Shown in pieces: positions 11,861-26,061 of a stretch of DNA of 64,000 nt. The stretch comes from Trichopria drosophilae (lineage: Eukaryota; Arthropoda; Insecta; Hymenoptera; Diapriidae). The notes below the pieces were generated by a model. It searched no databases, was not told where the DNA came from, and saw only the letters and a program-made list of their open reading frames with translations. A program made the translations under genes and the position numbers. Numbering within the stretch: position 1 is the stretch's first letter; the number at the start of each line of letters is the position of its first letter. The stretch lies in NCBI GenBank assembly GCA_030407085.1, contig CM059583.1, positions 208,690,001 to 208,754,000 on the forward strand. The letters are read 5' to 3'.

Positions 11861-12299
11861 TTTGAAAGAGACGATCGGATAAACTTTCTGTCAAAAATGA
11901 AAGTCGAAAGATGAGAGTTGCAAAACTAAATATTTTGAAAATGTAATAATCAAAATATAAAATCAAAATATATTGATAATAGTGTAAAACTGAAAGCATC
12001 AATTGGAAGCTTTATTTCGAAGAGTTTGAACATTCAGAGCGTTTAAAAACTGTTGACCTTTAGACTACGTAACTATTAAAAATGTAATTATCAAATTTAA
12101 TTTTAATTTAAATAAAAGGATTGTTAATAAAATTAAACAATGGGCGTTTTTCTCTACTAAAGTGTTCTATACTGTAAATTTGCATGTTATTTTTGGTTAC
12201 TAATTACGAAATAATTCGTCTTAACTTTTACAATATTGAATTTGGCAGATCTCTAATTGCCGTCATGAATGTTCATGTAAAAACACTGTTATTTGTATA

Positions 12300-12385
12300 A
12301 AACTCATTACTTGGGGGTTTTCAATATCGCTAATTCTGAATCCCTCATTAATTTTGTGAAATTCAAGAATGGAAATATTGATACG
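12300..12385 (+). repeat. Short fragment of the TCGCTGATTACGAATC module
   Basis: Reads GGGGTTTTCAATATCGCTAA followed by TTCTGAATCCCTCATTA and GAAATTCAAGAATGG. This is the + orientation of the dispersed module with mutations. No ends are discernible. Confidence 0.4.
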
Positions 12386-13149
12386 CGATTAACTCTGCTA
12401 TCTTTATCGCAAATCGTTATTGCGGACATGTTTTTTGACGTATTTGGATGCACTGAATTCAAATGTCATAATGAACATTTTATCAATTGCGTTTCGGAAC
12501 ATGAAAACCATGAGAGACCTATAAATATGTACAACTCGTATTCCATTTGTGCACTCACAAGAATACTGAATTACACGCAATTTCGATGTTAAAAGCATAC
12601 ACATTATTTACACTTTTTACTCCAATTATTATTTTTTTCGGCATATATCACTTTCTCGGAAAACGTGTAAAAGTTAAAGTCTCGTTAATGATCAGATCTA
12701 CAATTTCTATTCGAAACCTTTTCTAATTTTCTAAATTTCCAATTATTAACCTAAAAAGATATCTTAAAAAAGACGTTTTTATGGGGTTTACTTTGTGTTC
12801 GTCATCAGAAACGCAATTGAGACATTTTTCATTATAATATTGAAATTCAGCACATTTTTTGTTTTTTACAAATTAAAAATTTCTAAACGCAATTTTAAAT
12901 CGGACTTCTTTGTAATGGTATAGTTCTATAATATAAAATCCCCAGGGTTGTATTAATTCTTTATACTAATCATTCATTAACTTAAAACTTGTCTAAATGC
13001 ATTCGTCATATTCAATTCACAATTTTTTAAAATCCACTTCAAATTCATAGTCAGTACAATTATTTATGTAAAAAATGTTACACATGTTACAGAACTTGTA
13101 CTAATTTCTTAGGCCTGCACTAAATATATTATAAACGCATGATTTTAGT

Positions 13150-14180
13150 ATGTGTTGGTACATAAAGGTTTTTAAGGTCGCCAATTACGAATCTGGTGTT
13201 AAAATTTCTTTTATAGGTCGACTAATTTTTTACAAAATTAACAAATTTTCATTAAAATTGTTAACGACGGGTTTTACGGGTCGTAAATAATGATTCTGAA
13301 CTTAATATTTCGAAATTGAAATTAGCGGATCCAATATTGCGATATAAGTTTCAAGAAATTATTGGATTTTCATAAAATTTTCTATCAATTTTTTTTTCGA
13401 GTCGCTAATTGCAAATCTAAAGTTGCAAAATGCGAACGTGGGCGGATTTCTTAAAAATTTTTGAAATTTTTAGTCTATCTTATTGACTCAAACAAAAATA
13501 CATGATAAAAATTTGTATCATTTTTAAGCTATGTTTGTAGATATGTTTGTAAGTTTTTTCTCATGCGATTTTTATATTATTTAATTGTAATTTATATTGT
13601 ATTTTACTAAAACGAAGGGCAATTATGTCCGTATATAAATTAATAAATGAGAAAAAAAATTTAACATATCTTTGACAGATGAGACTTTACCACATCATAA
13701 CTCTGTATTTGTGAATCAAAATGATTTCAAATGAAAGTCATATTGGTGTAGTTAAATTTTTATAAGTTTATTTATAGATGTTATTTGAAAGTTATTTAAA
13801 ATTATCGCGTAATCCTGTTTCCTGCGACTTGTGCTAGGTGTATGTCACTATCACAAAAGAAATAACTAAAGTTTTATATAAGAGCAGTGTGTCCTGACTT
13901 TTCTATGCACATTCTTGCTCTGGAGAATTTTAACTTCAAAATCGTTATCTACGACTCTAAAAAGATCGGAGACATCTATTTTTCTAATGGTTCAATAATT
14001 TTTGAAAAATTAGTCTACCACGTTGGATCCGCCATTTTTAATTTTGAAATTATAACTTCGATAACGTTATTAGTGACCCAAATAAACCCCCATTCGATTT
14101 TTATGAAATCTCAGTGATTTTGCCATTCGAATTTTGAAATTTTAATATCCGTAATCAGCGATCTAAAGCAGTCCCTATTT
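13150..14180. repeat. Decayed foldback region of the TCGCTGATTACGAATC / ATGGCGGATCC family
   Basis: The left half holds + oriented copies (AAGGTCGCCAATTACGAATC near 13176; AGCGGATCCAATATTGCG near 13324; GAGTCGCTAATTGCAAATC near 13398). The right half holds reversed copies (GTTGGATCCGCCATTTTT near 14022; TTAGTGACCCAAATAAACCC near 14070). The inverted arrangement matches better-preserved elements at 10.0 and 55.3 kb. The frame at 13887-14117 is produced by the repeat. Confidence 0.5.
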
Positions 14181-15391
14181 AAAACTTAGTTTCGTGATTA
14201 TACCATGATTTTCTAGAAAATCGCCTTCGAAGTCTGCTTTTAAAATGTATAAATTGAAGAGTTTTTTTTATTCTTCGATTATTCTTTAATTTTTTATTCT
14301 TTTACATTCTTTAATTATTTATAAAACTTAACAAATATTTCAAATGAGCCAACATAACTTATGTAAGATAATCTCTAAACCTTAAACTATAATTTAAAAT
14401 TTATTTGAAGTTTTAATGATAATTTGGTGAAATGATAGAGTCAAAGATCTATAAAAGCATAATATAAACTGGGAAAAAATTGCGGTTTTATGTATATTCA
14501 TTTTTAAAATTATATCTATATCTGTATAAATAGTATATGCATATTATTTGAAAAATGAATGCACAACATATGTATTTAATAACGCTTTTAACAAACCACA
14601 TTCTGGTACGGAGAAACTTTTAATGGGGGTGATATATTTCCAGAAGCATACAAAATTTGTAACTATCGATCTTCTTTAGTACTTTCTAGTTGTAAGTAAA
14701 ATTTATGTCGGATATCAAGTATGCGTTTTTCACATATACTGAGTGAAATGTAGGGAAATGTAAATTTAATACAGATGAAATCACTGGCATTCCACAGATA
14801 TTACAAAATCAATTACTTAAAAATGTAAATAATCCATTATATATTTCCGTCATTATAAAAATAATTGTCATTAGCGTTTACGAAATTTCCATTGAAAATT
14901 CCGTTTAAATTTAATGCATTTTTTTAGGAACATTTTTCTTATCGACAAATTGTAGGATGAAAATAGTAAAATGGTATTTTCTCTTACTATCTTTTATTTA
15001 TATTCAATTGGGCGATTGGATTTATCAAATGTATTACATAAATTGATATAAATTGTAAATATTTTGAAAATGTGAGTTCAATATCTTATCCAATGTTACA
15101 AACGTCCTATAGAATTTTAACAATTCAAACGTACAGTTTATGACGAAAAAATAAGTTTTAAGGGGTAATACTAAATTCACCGTTGCAAAATTTAAATGCA
15201 ATACTTAAAACTACTTACTTGAACTTACATTATGTGATAAATGAGCATTAAATTCATGATACTGATATTGACAGCGCCATCTATACTTACAATAGCTTAA
15301 GTAACAGCAGAATGCAATATTGAAACACAGTATGTAATCAAATAATCGATGTGATTGATTTTTGTAATAATTGGTATTAATTTTCTTTCAG

Positions 15392-15467
15392 AATATTCTC
15401 GACAAGTTCAACCCAGGCGCGAGGCAATTAATCAATGCGGGTAAAGCGTATCTGAAAGCACTTCATG
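15392..15467 (+). CDS. IRSp53: IRSp53/BAIAP2 homologue, internal coding exon (start of IMD domain)
   Basis: This exon encodes 25 residues plus the first base of a Gly codon. It contains NPGARQLINAGK and ends in KALH-G, which is the N-terminal helix of the IMD (I-BAR) domain and, from memory, close to Drosophila IRSp53. IMD proteins dimerise, bind PI(4,5)P2 membranes and Rac, bend membrane outward and promote filopodia through an SH3 domain encoded elsewhere. The acceptor is a pyrimidine-rich tract ending TTCTTTCAG at 15391. The donor is GTGAGT from 15468. The exon starts in phase 0 and ends in phase 1, matching the exon at 44914. The initiator exon of about 15 codons should lie upstream; I searched 1-15391 for it and did not find it. 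Family assignment rests on recognition of the joined peptide with the next exon. Confidence 0.93.
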
Positions 15468-17029
15468 GTGAGTGAATATTTAAATGTAATATACTCATAT
15501 ATTGGTGAATTCACAATTTAAATTTATTGTTTTACTCATAAATTCGTTAGTAACGAATTTGCTACATCATACATAATTTGTATATGGGTGATTTCAAAAT
15601 AAAGTGAAAATTGATGAAGATCGGCTCTTTTTTTCTTTACATTTATTACACATTAGAAATAAGAGTAGTTCATGTCTGATATTTTATATTATATTAACGT
15701 AAGATAAAAATATTATTTTTGTTTACGTTTACATAATAAAAAACTCAATTGAAAATGTAAATGTAACATTCCGTGGCTGAAGTAATTCATGAGTTTGATT
15801 TTCGTTGGTTTTAGTAGTAGTTAAACAATTTTTTCTTTGGTGATAATTATTCCTATTATCGTGCAAAATGAACTCATTTAATTTTGAATATTGATTTTCT
15901 TCTCGCGGAATGTTTTACAGATAATTTGTTTTTAATTCAATTAAATATTTTGGTGACTGAGAGCTAATATAATCGTATCAATATAACAAATATTAGGATT
16001 TTTAAATTAAATTGTGTTCAATTTACTAAGCATGCAGTAAGAAAGCTTCGCACGTACACATGTAATTCTTGTGGCATGTCATATTATTATAAACAATTAC
16101 TTTTTTAATCTACTTCTAATGTTAAGTTTTTGTTGCATCGTAGTGACATAATATCACATTTCTTAGTAAGTAATGTTTATGAAAAATAAATTTTAAAACA
16201 CTTGAATTTAAACATTTTTTTTAGTCGAAATATTGGACCTCAAATTTGAACTTTACCGTGAAAACACCCATATAATTATTGGAATTTCTGCATAAAAAAT
16301 GCTCGGATCGCAAAATGATCGTATTAATGAATTTCCTGGTTAAACGTGTAAATTATTTACAATTAAAAATATTTAAGAAATAGGGGATTGAAATTAGGTT
16401 TCTTATTCAATTCACTAGAAATCTAATTGAAATTAATGTTAATATTTCATTCCACACATTAATACTCATGACAATTTATCGATTAACGAGAGAAAGCTTA
16501 ATAATTTATTAAAAGCTCTTTATTTTATGCGATATATGTTAAATATGTATTCATATTATAATATGCGAAATTAAAAAACTGATATCAATTTTAATAATGG
16601 AAAGTTTTAACAATCTAAGTAATATATTGGAATTGAAATAATCTAAAAGTAAATAAATAATAGGATAGAAAAGAAGAATTTTGTACAGTTATTTGTTTAT
16701 TGTCATTATAGATAATTATGATAGAAAGAATTATATTATTCTTCGACATAACTGAGCAGACAAGATTTCATGCAAGCTTCTTTTTGAAAATTGTTAGTTT
16801 CCGTTCTTGATGAAATGCATTCTGTGAGATCATTTGCACAGCTATGACTGACGTTATTTTTAAACGTAATCTAATGGATTCCTGTATAATATATTTGAGG
16901 TTAGAAAAATGATTGTTCTTTAAAAAAAGTATGTTTGTTCGATTTTCGGTTTTGATACCAAATAAAATTACCCAAATTTTAATACGTGTCTGTAAATTAG
17001 AAGTACCTTTAAAGGGTGCCGATTTAAGT

Positions 17030-18500
17030 TTAAACGGGGTCGTAAGGAGAGCTTAATTTTGACATGCTTTTCGACAACCAGTAGAAGCTTTCGCGAAGCA
17101 GTTCCGTAGTTTGGTTGAACTTCTCGAATGATGGTATCAGTTTTCTCACTCTCGTCTTATATTCTGCAGTAAGTTATAGGAAAGCTTGCAAGCTTGCTTC
17201 GATATTTCTCTTTATGGTCGATAGGTGAGCTTGTATCAGGGGAAGGAGGAGGAGGTACATGCGGGCAATATTTATGGGTGCGTTTTTCCCATGTGTCAGG
17301 ATATCGTTTGGTCGATATCGCAATAATTACGACCCTCTTGGTTATTTCTTATCGAAGGACTTCCTAGGATCGTTATAACCTTCCTCTTAATAATTTGGCT
17401 TCTGATGTTACGATATTTAAAATTTACATTTGTTTTTTTTTAAGCATTTTGTTGTTTAGAATTTCTCTGTCCATAATGTTTATAAATCATTATTTTTCTG
17501 AAATTGCTCAATTTTAAGAGAATAAGTCCAATTTTAAAAAAATTGATCAAAAAATGAAATACTTTGCAGGGTGTCTAAAAACTAACTAGCAATATATCAG
17601 ATTTAGATACTATATCTTTAGGAAAAGAGTGAGATACCAAAATAGAATCTGGGGCGTAGAAGTTGAATATCGAGCATTGTAAAGATTTTTTGAATCTCTC
17701 CTCTACAAATCATCTTTATGAAATTTCGGCTTATGATGCATAGTTCTCTAATCACATATCTTTCCACTTCATTCCCGAACCATCCGCAAATATCTATAAA
17801 TCGACATAAATTGCTTTATCATCCATTGTTCGGTATTTTCATGACAGATAATGATTATGATGTCAGATTCATCTACGATGGATTCCTTTTGCCTACCCTG
17901 AGTATTTAAGCACCTCTTCATAGAAGACCCAAAAATATTTCGAACATATTGCATTGTTGAATTTCGATTTTGGAAATGTCCAATGATAATCTTGTTGATA
18001 CTAAAAGAAGGATTAAATATTCACACGATGTATTTGTAGAATACCGAATTATTCTGCATGTTACTTTTTTGAAAGGGATGTTAGAGACAGGGGAGGTGGT
18101 GATGTAGCCAATTTCATCAGAAGCTCGATGCCGAGACAAGTAGGCACGTATTTCATTTTACCTCGGCGCCTCCACTCGCAGTAACCCGTTTTCCGAAAAG
18201 AGAAAGGAATCAACGAGGAAGGACAGAGTCGACGGGCAAAATACATGAAAGAGGATACGTGCAAAATTGTACGAAAAGGCCGACGCGACGACGGTTCTAG
18301 CAAAAGAGTCGTGTCAGCTGGAATTTATCGTCGATCGCCGCCGAACTCCACCGCTGTTGGGTCGTAAATCGCACCTTGAAATATTGAAATCCATATATTT
18401 CTTCGTTTTGCGACATCAAGGGCTAGGTTTTCAATAACGTCGTCAACTTCGATATTCTTAAACTCCGGAGAAGACGTCGATGAACTTGGCGCAGATCTGA
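17030..18500. other. Mixed intronic tract with GC-richer segments
   Basis: About 17030-17370 and 18060-18500 are CpG-containing and GC-richer than their surroundings. No recognised protein, RNA gene or repeat. The minus-strand frame at 18061-18303 is compositional. Possibly regulatory; no direct evidence. Confidence 0.25.
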
Positions 18501-20379
18501 TGATCGAAGCTGCAAAATTTTGTTCAATTGGAGCTGTCTTAATCTACTCATTATTTTTCATATTTCATATAGGAAACTAGTATTAACCTTAACAATTCAC
18601 TTTAAGACGTGATGGTTAAATCTACGTGCAAAGTTACTTTACAACTAGATTATTACAGGTTTGTAACGAAATATCGTTCTGGACTTCAAAAGATACACGC
18701 GATGATTGCATCTGATTATAAGACGGAGTTTCCCAATGGTAGCATTTGAAATTAGAATCGGTACTTTGTGGCTACTGGAATGTACAACTGATTAACGATT
18801 TCTCCAGTTCCGTTTAAACTACAAGTCAATCTACGTCAGTTGTGAAACTACTATCCTTCCGTGTTAAATATTTTTTATAGCTTCCTTTAGACAGAGCGTA
18901 CTTAAATTTAATGGTGAAAACTGCCTTAAAGGTATGAAAGAATGGTTTCGACAATATAAATCATAAACTACAAGTGTCGGCTTCTAACTCCAGAGTTGAA
19001 GGTATCTCGTTGGTATATAAGTCGGAAAATGATTGATTCCTTCCTTTATTTTGCAATTTTGTCAGCTGCTTAAGCGATATATGAACTTCATATCAAAAAG
19101 TAAAGATTTTTTAATCAATCAAACTTAAAAATAATTAAAATATGAAAGCAGTATATTATGTATATCAACAAGATACTCAATAACTGCGTTTTCTTTTGTT
19201 AGTTGCCAATCACACTCGTTAGTACACTTATACCATATTGTGTAAAGTCAGTCACTCGCATATTTAGCGCTTTGCTTAAGAAGAAAGATCGTTCATTCCA
19301 TTAGAAGCGTTAAATAAGCAAAATCACGAACGTTTGAAAATTTAGCACAATGAATTTGTTGTTTAATGTGATCCCTTTGTAAAGCGGAAGGAAAATGTTT
19401 AAAATTTGCTTTTATCTGTCAAGAAAGAAATATAATAATCCAGATGAAAACATCTGGGCAATTTTATGAATAGTAAGTGATCATTCTTAAATGATCAATG
19501 TATATTGCTGTAGAAAAAATAAAACATAGATTAATAAAATTCTGAAATACAGCAATGATAAACTTTTTGTTCAATTAATTAATTTTTTACAAAGCAAATC
19601 TTACAATAATATTTTAAGAAAACTTCTTTTTATCTTGCTTTTGTAAGACGTAATGTTTTGGCAAATTGATTTTGGCATTTTTATCTTTATATTTTTGATT
19701 TGTATTATTTTAAAAAGCTAAAATTGTAGTAAAGCAATTGCGCGATAACAATAACGTTGTAGAGTTTCGAAAAATGTCTATCGCTAGAAAATTTGGTTTT
19801 CAAATTCAAGCTCTGTAAAGAAACATTCGCTAAATAAAACGTACTGCAAGTTGGGGTATTCACGAATCCTATGCTTTTACGAGATTTACATACGACTGCA
19901 TCGAAGCTTGTACCACAAATTTCTTTATAAAAATACCGTGAGAAATTCCCATTTCTTTCTAATTGATTAGACCATGACGTTTTCAATCTCGCCCTTTTCG
20001 TCGTCGATATTGCAGTTGAAGCAGGCAACGAGAAATTATTAATAAAAGAAAAGTTCCGTTTACAGATATTTCAAAGTTTGAAGTGAGTTACCACTGAACG
20101 TTGGAAAGAAGTACGTAATGTCGAGAAACTTTCGGAACGAATGTTTTGTTTTAAATAACGTTTCAATTTGTAATCTAGAGAGGGTATATTATTAACAAGA
20201 TTTGTAGATTTAAAAAGAGTAATTAAATTATTATTATTGTTGTAAAGTATGCTTAATACGGGGAAGTTTTGAATTGCCTTGAAATTCAACGAAAGAGTAT
20301 GATTAATGAATATTTTTAAGGTGTCAAATAAAATTTATCTGATGAAGGACGTTGCACAGGTTTAATTTAAGGTTACGCC

Positions 20380-20900
20380 GCATCTACTTTACTTCTTGGG
20401 TAATCTTGTTTTCAGCTGCCGACATTTTATCTTGAATTGAATCGAAATATATGTATATCCACTGGAATCGTCTTTTTTCTCTACGAAATCAAGGAATATT
20501 CAACGTGATCACGTGCGTCGTTTTCATTTCCCATAGTACTCAATCGACTTTCGGTGATACCTATCTTGATTCTGTGTTGCGACTTCTTTCCGCTTCGACG
20601 AGAAAGAAGGTAATTTTATCGAAGGATGAAATTCATTTATCAATACATTTCCACCGTTCGTTTTTTCTTCCTGACAAGCGACAGTAATCCGGGTCAAAGT
20701 AAACTTCAAGCTGACAAAGCATGTAGGTGGTAGTTACGCTGGCCTCTGTTAGCAACAAGACTGGCAACGCGACAGAAACGTGAATATTGTGTCAGTTACA
20801 GACTTTGTACCCCGCAAGAGTAAACTCAAAAACACGCTAAACTAAAAGCAGTTTCCTGCGGGACAGGTACATCGGAACTTCGTTTTTGTAAATGCACCGT
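20380..20900. other. GC-richer intronic island
   Basis: A moderately GC-rich, CpG-containing block inside A+T-rich intron. Short frames on both strands overlap and resemble nothing known. I see no repeat structure and no convincing splice sites. Confidence 0.25.
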
Positions 20901-21894
20901 CTCTGCAAGCAAACCTATCGATTGCTCATGTTAGGGCTAGGAGACATCCAATGATTAAATTGTCCGTTAACAGTAATTTTGTTGCGATTTTTCATTTGTT
21001 TGTGGTTTTTCTTGGTACGAGTCAAACGTTTGAATAAGTTGTATCATAAAGTATAATATAATTCATGAGATGTTTATTAAAAGTAGAATCAACACATGAG
21101 TATAAAGTATAAGAATTCTAATTCTGGGTAAAAGACCTCCTCTCGATCTATCTGTATTCAAACATTGGAATAACATTTTAATGTCGAAGTAAAATCCTTG
21201 AATATAAAACAATCGAGTGAATTCTTCAAAATTAAAATGGTAATGAATAAAAACTAGAATTTATTTAATGCAAACTACAATTTTTCATATCTAATAAGAG
21301 TATCATCAAAATCACATTTGTCAATTCTATAATATTTGTTACCTTCAATAATGCATTGAGAAATTCGAATTTTAAAATAATGTCAGACACATTCAATACT
21401 GACGCATTCAATAATTATGTTTCATCAATTACAATTTCGACGCGTATTAATATACATTTAATTGCTATTGATGTTAGTATTTGGAATGAATGGCATTCTT
21501 TGAAAGAATATTTTTGGTCACTGTGGACTTCATGTAATAGAGTATGGCGGATGTCAAATTACGTTGCGCAAGAATGTCAATTAACGTGGAATATGCCGCC
21601 CCTTTACATCCATAAATATTTGCTCAATCGATTAGTAATGTCTGAATAAATAACTAACGTCCAACTGTATCAATTGTTTCATATGATACTGTTATCAGCT
21701 TGAAATTTACATGTGTACAATGTTGGGTAACTTTTTGTAAATTTATGTAAATGGCTCGGCTATACAAGCAAAATTATTATATAATGCATTAGATCAATAT
21801 TGTGTTCACATTTTTTATATGAAACAGCCTTCTGGAAAAAGAAATATCGTATTACACATTATGTACGCAGCGTCGCTGACAATGAGTGCAGGTC

Positions 21895-22080
21895 ACTACT
21901 ACATGTCATTTTGAAGTCGCCATTTTTAATTTTGAAAATTCTGTCACCAATTTTGTAATCAGGGATCTTAAATATCGCAATTTCAACATTTTCTATTTTG
22001 AAACATCCTTTTAGACTGATGGTGCCTAGAAAGTTCGTGAAAATAACACCATTTTGAATTTTCAATTGCGCCTATAATGA
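21895..22080 (-). repeat. Degraded copy of the CGCTGATTACGAATC / GGCGGATCC family
   Basis: Contains GTCGCCATTTTTAATTTTG then CTGTCACCAATTTTGTAATC and AGGGATC, the minus-strand order of the module seen at 10.1, 49.1 and 55.6 kb. It explains the open frame at 21859-22065 on the minus strand, whose peptide is a translation of this repeat. Confidence 0.5.
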
Positions 22081-22279
22081 TCTTGTAACTCAATTCATTA
22101 CAACCCTGATCAATCGGTCTACCCATTTAGATAACGTCTTCGTATGAAGAATTGAAAATTTGTTTTCACTTTTTTTTGGCAATAATATCATTCAAAATGG
22201 ACTCCAGATTCGGAATTAGCACAACAAGAAACAATAGTATATGGATGATTAAATAAATACTTTTGTATTTTGTATAAAA

Positions 22280-22570
22280 ACTAGTTACATCAAAAACATC
22301 ATTTTATGCCGTCTTGGACATTATATAGGGCAAATAGGGTTCTTTGGACTTACTTTGGACAATATTCGCGTATTGGCAATTTCTTTTGCCCATTTGAAAT
22401 TCGTATTTCGTTTATTATACGGTCAAATTACATCCCGTCCAATGGATATACACGTAAGTGTCTCTTTGAAATAATATAGAAGTATGGCGGACTTGAAAGG
22501 TACGAAATTTGGCTGACCTATAGACGTTCGCGGCGGATCTGGTGAATGTACTTTGGACATATGTTCAACG
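22280..22570. repeat. TTGGAC-rich degenerate repeat
   Basis: Several copies of GGACATT, TTGGACTTA, TTTGGACAATA and TTTGGACATATG within 300 bases, with one GTCCAATGGATAT in inverse orientation. It resembles the GGAC/GTCC-studded region at 59.75-60.17 kb. No ends resolved. Confidence 0.3.
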
Positions 22571-23010
22571 TATAAGTGCTAATTGAGTATTACTCTATTT
22601 TTCGAAATAGGAAAAAATGGTATTTTCTCAGAATTAATTAAAGAACTGTCATGAAATAACAGAAACCAATTATAAAAATCGTCACTTATTTTTCGCAAAT
22701 TAATATGGTGTATTCTCCCAAATTCCTCCTCTGGAATAAGTAGTACCCTAAACGATTCTCATAAGTTCATAGATACACGACACACACTAGCAAGAAATAA
22801 ATTTAAAATTATTGTCTAGTATCGTTTTATAAAGTACATAACTGTCGCTCAATGTTGAAGTTTAAATCTTGTTTGGTCAATATTTCCGTGTTATTCGACT
22901 AATTCAAAATATTACAAAACTGTCAGAGTATAAAGGCAATAAAGCACCTGTAGCATGCTCAGGATCCCAGGGAACATTTATTTTCATCAGCATAGGGGCA
23001 AATCCGTTAG

Positions 23011-23256
23011 GTTAGGCATCCGAAGCCGGCAGCGAAACTCGAGACGTCGCGTCGATTAGGGTCGCGTTTCTGTGGTGATTTGTGGATCGGCGGTGATCGT
23101 TTGCCCGTTAATTACGACATGGCTCGCGACCTTGATTGGCCATTGCAGATCGATCTGCTTGTCAACCCATACAGGTTGCCCACGTATACACAACGAGCAT
23201 CTGCAGGGGCTCTGCCAGGAATGCAGAACACGATGTTCCCCCAGGAATATATGTAA
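23011..23256 (+). other. Exon-like open tract, unidentified
   Basis: An 81-codon open frame runs from just after a TAG at 23008-23010 to a TAA at 23254-23256. An ATG lies at 23119, leaving 45 codons (start MARDLDWPLQIDLLVNPYR). The stop overlaps a donor-like GTAAGG at 23253. Other frames are also open across the tract, including 83 codons on the minus strand, so composition may explain everything. In the phase needed to join the IRSp53 exon at 44914 the junction codon becomes TGA, so it is not a productive alternative first exon. Family unknown. Confidence 0.2.
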
Positions 23257-26061
23257 GGCATTCGACGCTCGCCGCTGATCGAAACGGATTCCAAGTTGAT
23301 CCCGAGACTACTACAGGACCACGGCAATGTCCGACAGAATGAAAATATCTCGAGTTTCTCCACGCCGCAATACGCAAAATTCGCGATGCAATATTATAGA
23401 TTTGATGCATCCATGGTTAAATCAATAGTCAACAAATAAGTAATTGCCAAACATCATTCAAACTATGTCGCTAATGAAAATTAATTATTTTTTAAATGAC
23501 GACAGTCGATCATTACTTGTATGAGTAGATAAGAAATTTAGAACTTAAATATCAATTTTTATATTTATTTTCAAATAAGCCAACTTAAGAAATATTAAGC
23601 TTTGATAAGACCTGCGTTTGATACTTGGAAAATACGTGGAGCAGGGCATGTTGAAAGGAAATAGACGGTAGTCTATGGATGAAAAATCGTGACATGATTT
23701 TCACGCCATCATGAAAGCAATTGGCGAGACGCAGGATGAAGTGAGATCGAATTATAGGGAGAGACGAAAACGCCTTCGGTAAGGGTCTCTGGTCCGTTCC
23801 GCGCACCGTTCCTTCCTTACAATTCACTGCACTTTCCGCTTTTCCTCAAGTTCTCGTTTTCCCTGAGGTGTTTGGCTAACTTCTTCCAACTCCACCAACA
23901 GCGGTGGGTTAAAGAGGAGAAGATCGCATATTATGTATATCCTATAATCTGTCAACGCGAAAATGCAGGATTCACAACTAGTTTCTTTAGTGGATGCTGG
24001 CATTGCTGGCACCCTCCATCCGCTAAATGGATCAGAAGCGATCGCTGCTTTTCGTGCGGAATAATCCTTAAACGTTATGCTTAGCTCCGTTCCCAACAAT
24101 TCGATCGTGTTTTAAAACCTTTTTTCCGTCGGAGGTCGTCGTCTTCGACAACGACTACTCGCCATCGAATTTATCCTATATAACACCCCCCAGTGCAATT
24201 TCTTTTCAATTTTCAAACATTTGCCTCTCGTTTATCATTTTGTAGACGTCAGACGACGGACATTTGATCCTTATAGAATGCATCGAATTGTCGAGAAAAT
24301 TGCATTTCTGATGAATATTTAGATTATTCCCGCTGAAGTGCGATATTGAAGCTCAACACTACAGGACTATAAAAAGTAACTGTTATGCAATACTAGTTTT
24401 TCTCACAGAATTTATTAACTTAATTCTATTGCTACAAATATTTAAGTCGTAATATTTCCTGTATATTCCGGAGAATTTCATATACATTGGAAGTAGTTTA
24501 ATCTGCGAATTTTTTCTGTATCAATCGAGGTAATTTAAAATCTTCTTCATGGCCCTTGAACCAATCATTTGTATATTGTATTTCTTTATGGCTTCGAACA
24601 TTTATATACTAATCTCTAAAATTTGCTAATTAAGTGCTATGCAGCCTGTCTGCTGGAAAAATGTTTAATTATTAGAAATATACCTGTTGAACAATACTAT
24701 CCACATCCACGATTGTTGGTATATATGGAATGCTTGTTTTCTCTACGAATTAACCTCAGGTGTTTCATTAGAGATGGCATACAGAGAGGGAAAGTCAGAG
24801 AGTGACATGGTCGTCGGACGAATGTTAGTCAACAAATATTTAAATACCCTGAAGAACGATAAAATCGTAATATTAATAGTAGTGGAATTTTACACCGATG
24901 GATAGCATGGTGTATGGGCTCGGGCAGATATTCTGATCACCAAATACGTGTAAAATTTCATATGATGTTTTAGAGCTCCCGAAACTTTACCTAAAGCCGC
25001 TATTTTCGAAAGGATTGAAGTGGTTTAAAACAGGCTAGCAACTTCGGGAGTACCGGATGTACAGCAATATTGATTTTCGAAGGGAAACACGATTTACTGT
25101 ACGGTAAAGAGATTGCAGTACAATTTGATTATACCGATTATTCAATCACATATGGTTGGATAAACGAAGAGTGATTACTGTCAGTGATAAATAATTTGTG
25201 GTACGCGTAATCGGAAAAGGTAAAAAATCGAGCCGATACACGATTTCGGTAATTGCGGCTTCGAACAATTAGCTTTCACTCGGGACGCATGGCGAACGGA
25301 TTTCCATTTGAATATTTTGCGATAGAAAGGCAATGTTTACTCTCTGGAGGCATCGCACAAAGAAAGGGGGGAACGAACCATTCCGAATCCATGGCGTCGT
25401 CGTCGCGCGCCTCGACCTGTGACGGACGGGTGAATTTATTTTCTCGAATGTTGATTTCGCGCTGAATAAATCCTCGGAACTTCAATAGTTCACCCTCCTA
25501 TCTTCAAAAAGAGACCAAACTGGTGGCGATGGCAGGGAGACGCCCTGTCTCGGAGCGTAATTACACCTGACGTTTCCTCGGTAGCTTCGGTGTAGAGTTG
25601 CTTTCTATGAAAATGTAGAATATTCGAATTTTCAAGTTGACGACGACTCAGGTCATACCGAGGTCCGTCCGCACCCTCACTCTTTTTCGGAAGTGCGGAA
25701 ACGAGCGGCGAATATTAATTGGTCTTAATTATTCCAAGGAGAGGAGCGAGCGTGATGATGAACTCGGCGGGAAAAGCACCGAGAAACTTTCGTCAATTTG
25801 TTCACATCTCGTTTTTCGAGAATTTAAAAGAAATTAATGTTTCAAATTTCCTCTATATTATCTTACTATTCATGTATTTTATCTCCACATAAATAGTAGA
25901 CACAATCTGTTATTGTATTATAAATAGTTAGAATACCCTGATATTTTATTATTTTGAAACTAGTAGACGGTTCCTTGATATTATGATAATCAATGATGAT
26001 TACAAGATTCGATGGAACCACACGACGTCCAATTCTGGATAAACTACTAACATAATTTCAG

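Larger units (their letters stand above)
1..15391 (+). other. Intron upstream of the first IMD exon (5' end outside window)
   Basis: Non-coding, A+T-rich, ending at the acceptor at 15391. The initiator exon and promoter were searched for and not seen. The contents are itemised separately: MITEs, repeat clusters, a Tc1-like pseudogene and a few GC-richer islands. The stretches 345-1200, 1440-2800, 4830-6230, 7930-8600, 10880-11550, 12390-13140 and 14190-15390 show only A+T-rich sequence with no feature I can support. Orientation is taken from the exons. Confidence 0.85.

Noticed and set aside
23006..23017. TTAGGTTAGG as insect telomeric repeat
   Set aside because: Only two units; far too short to indicate a telomeric insertion.
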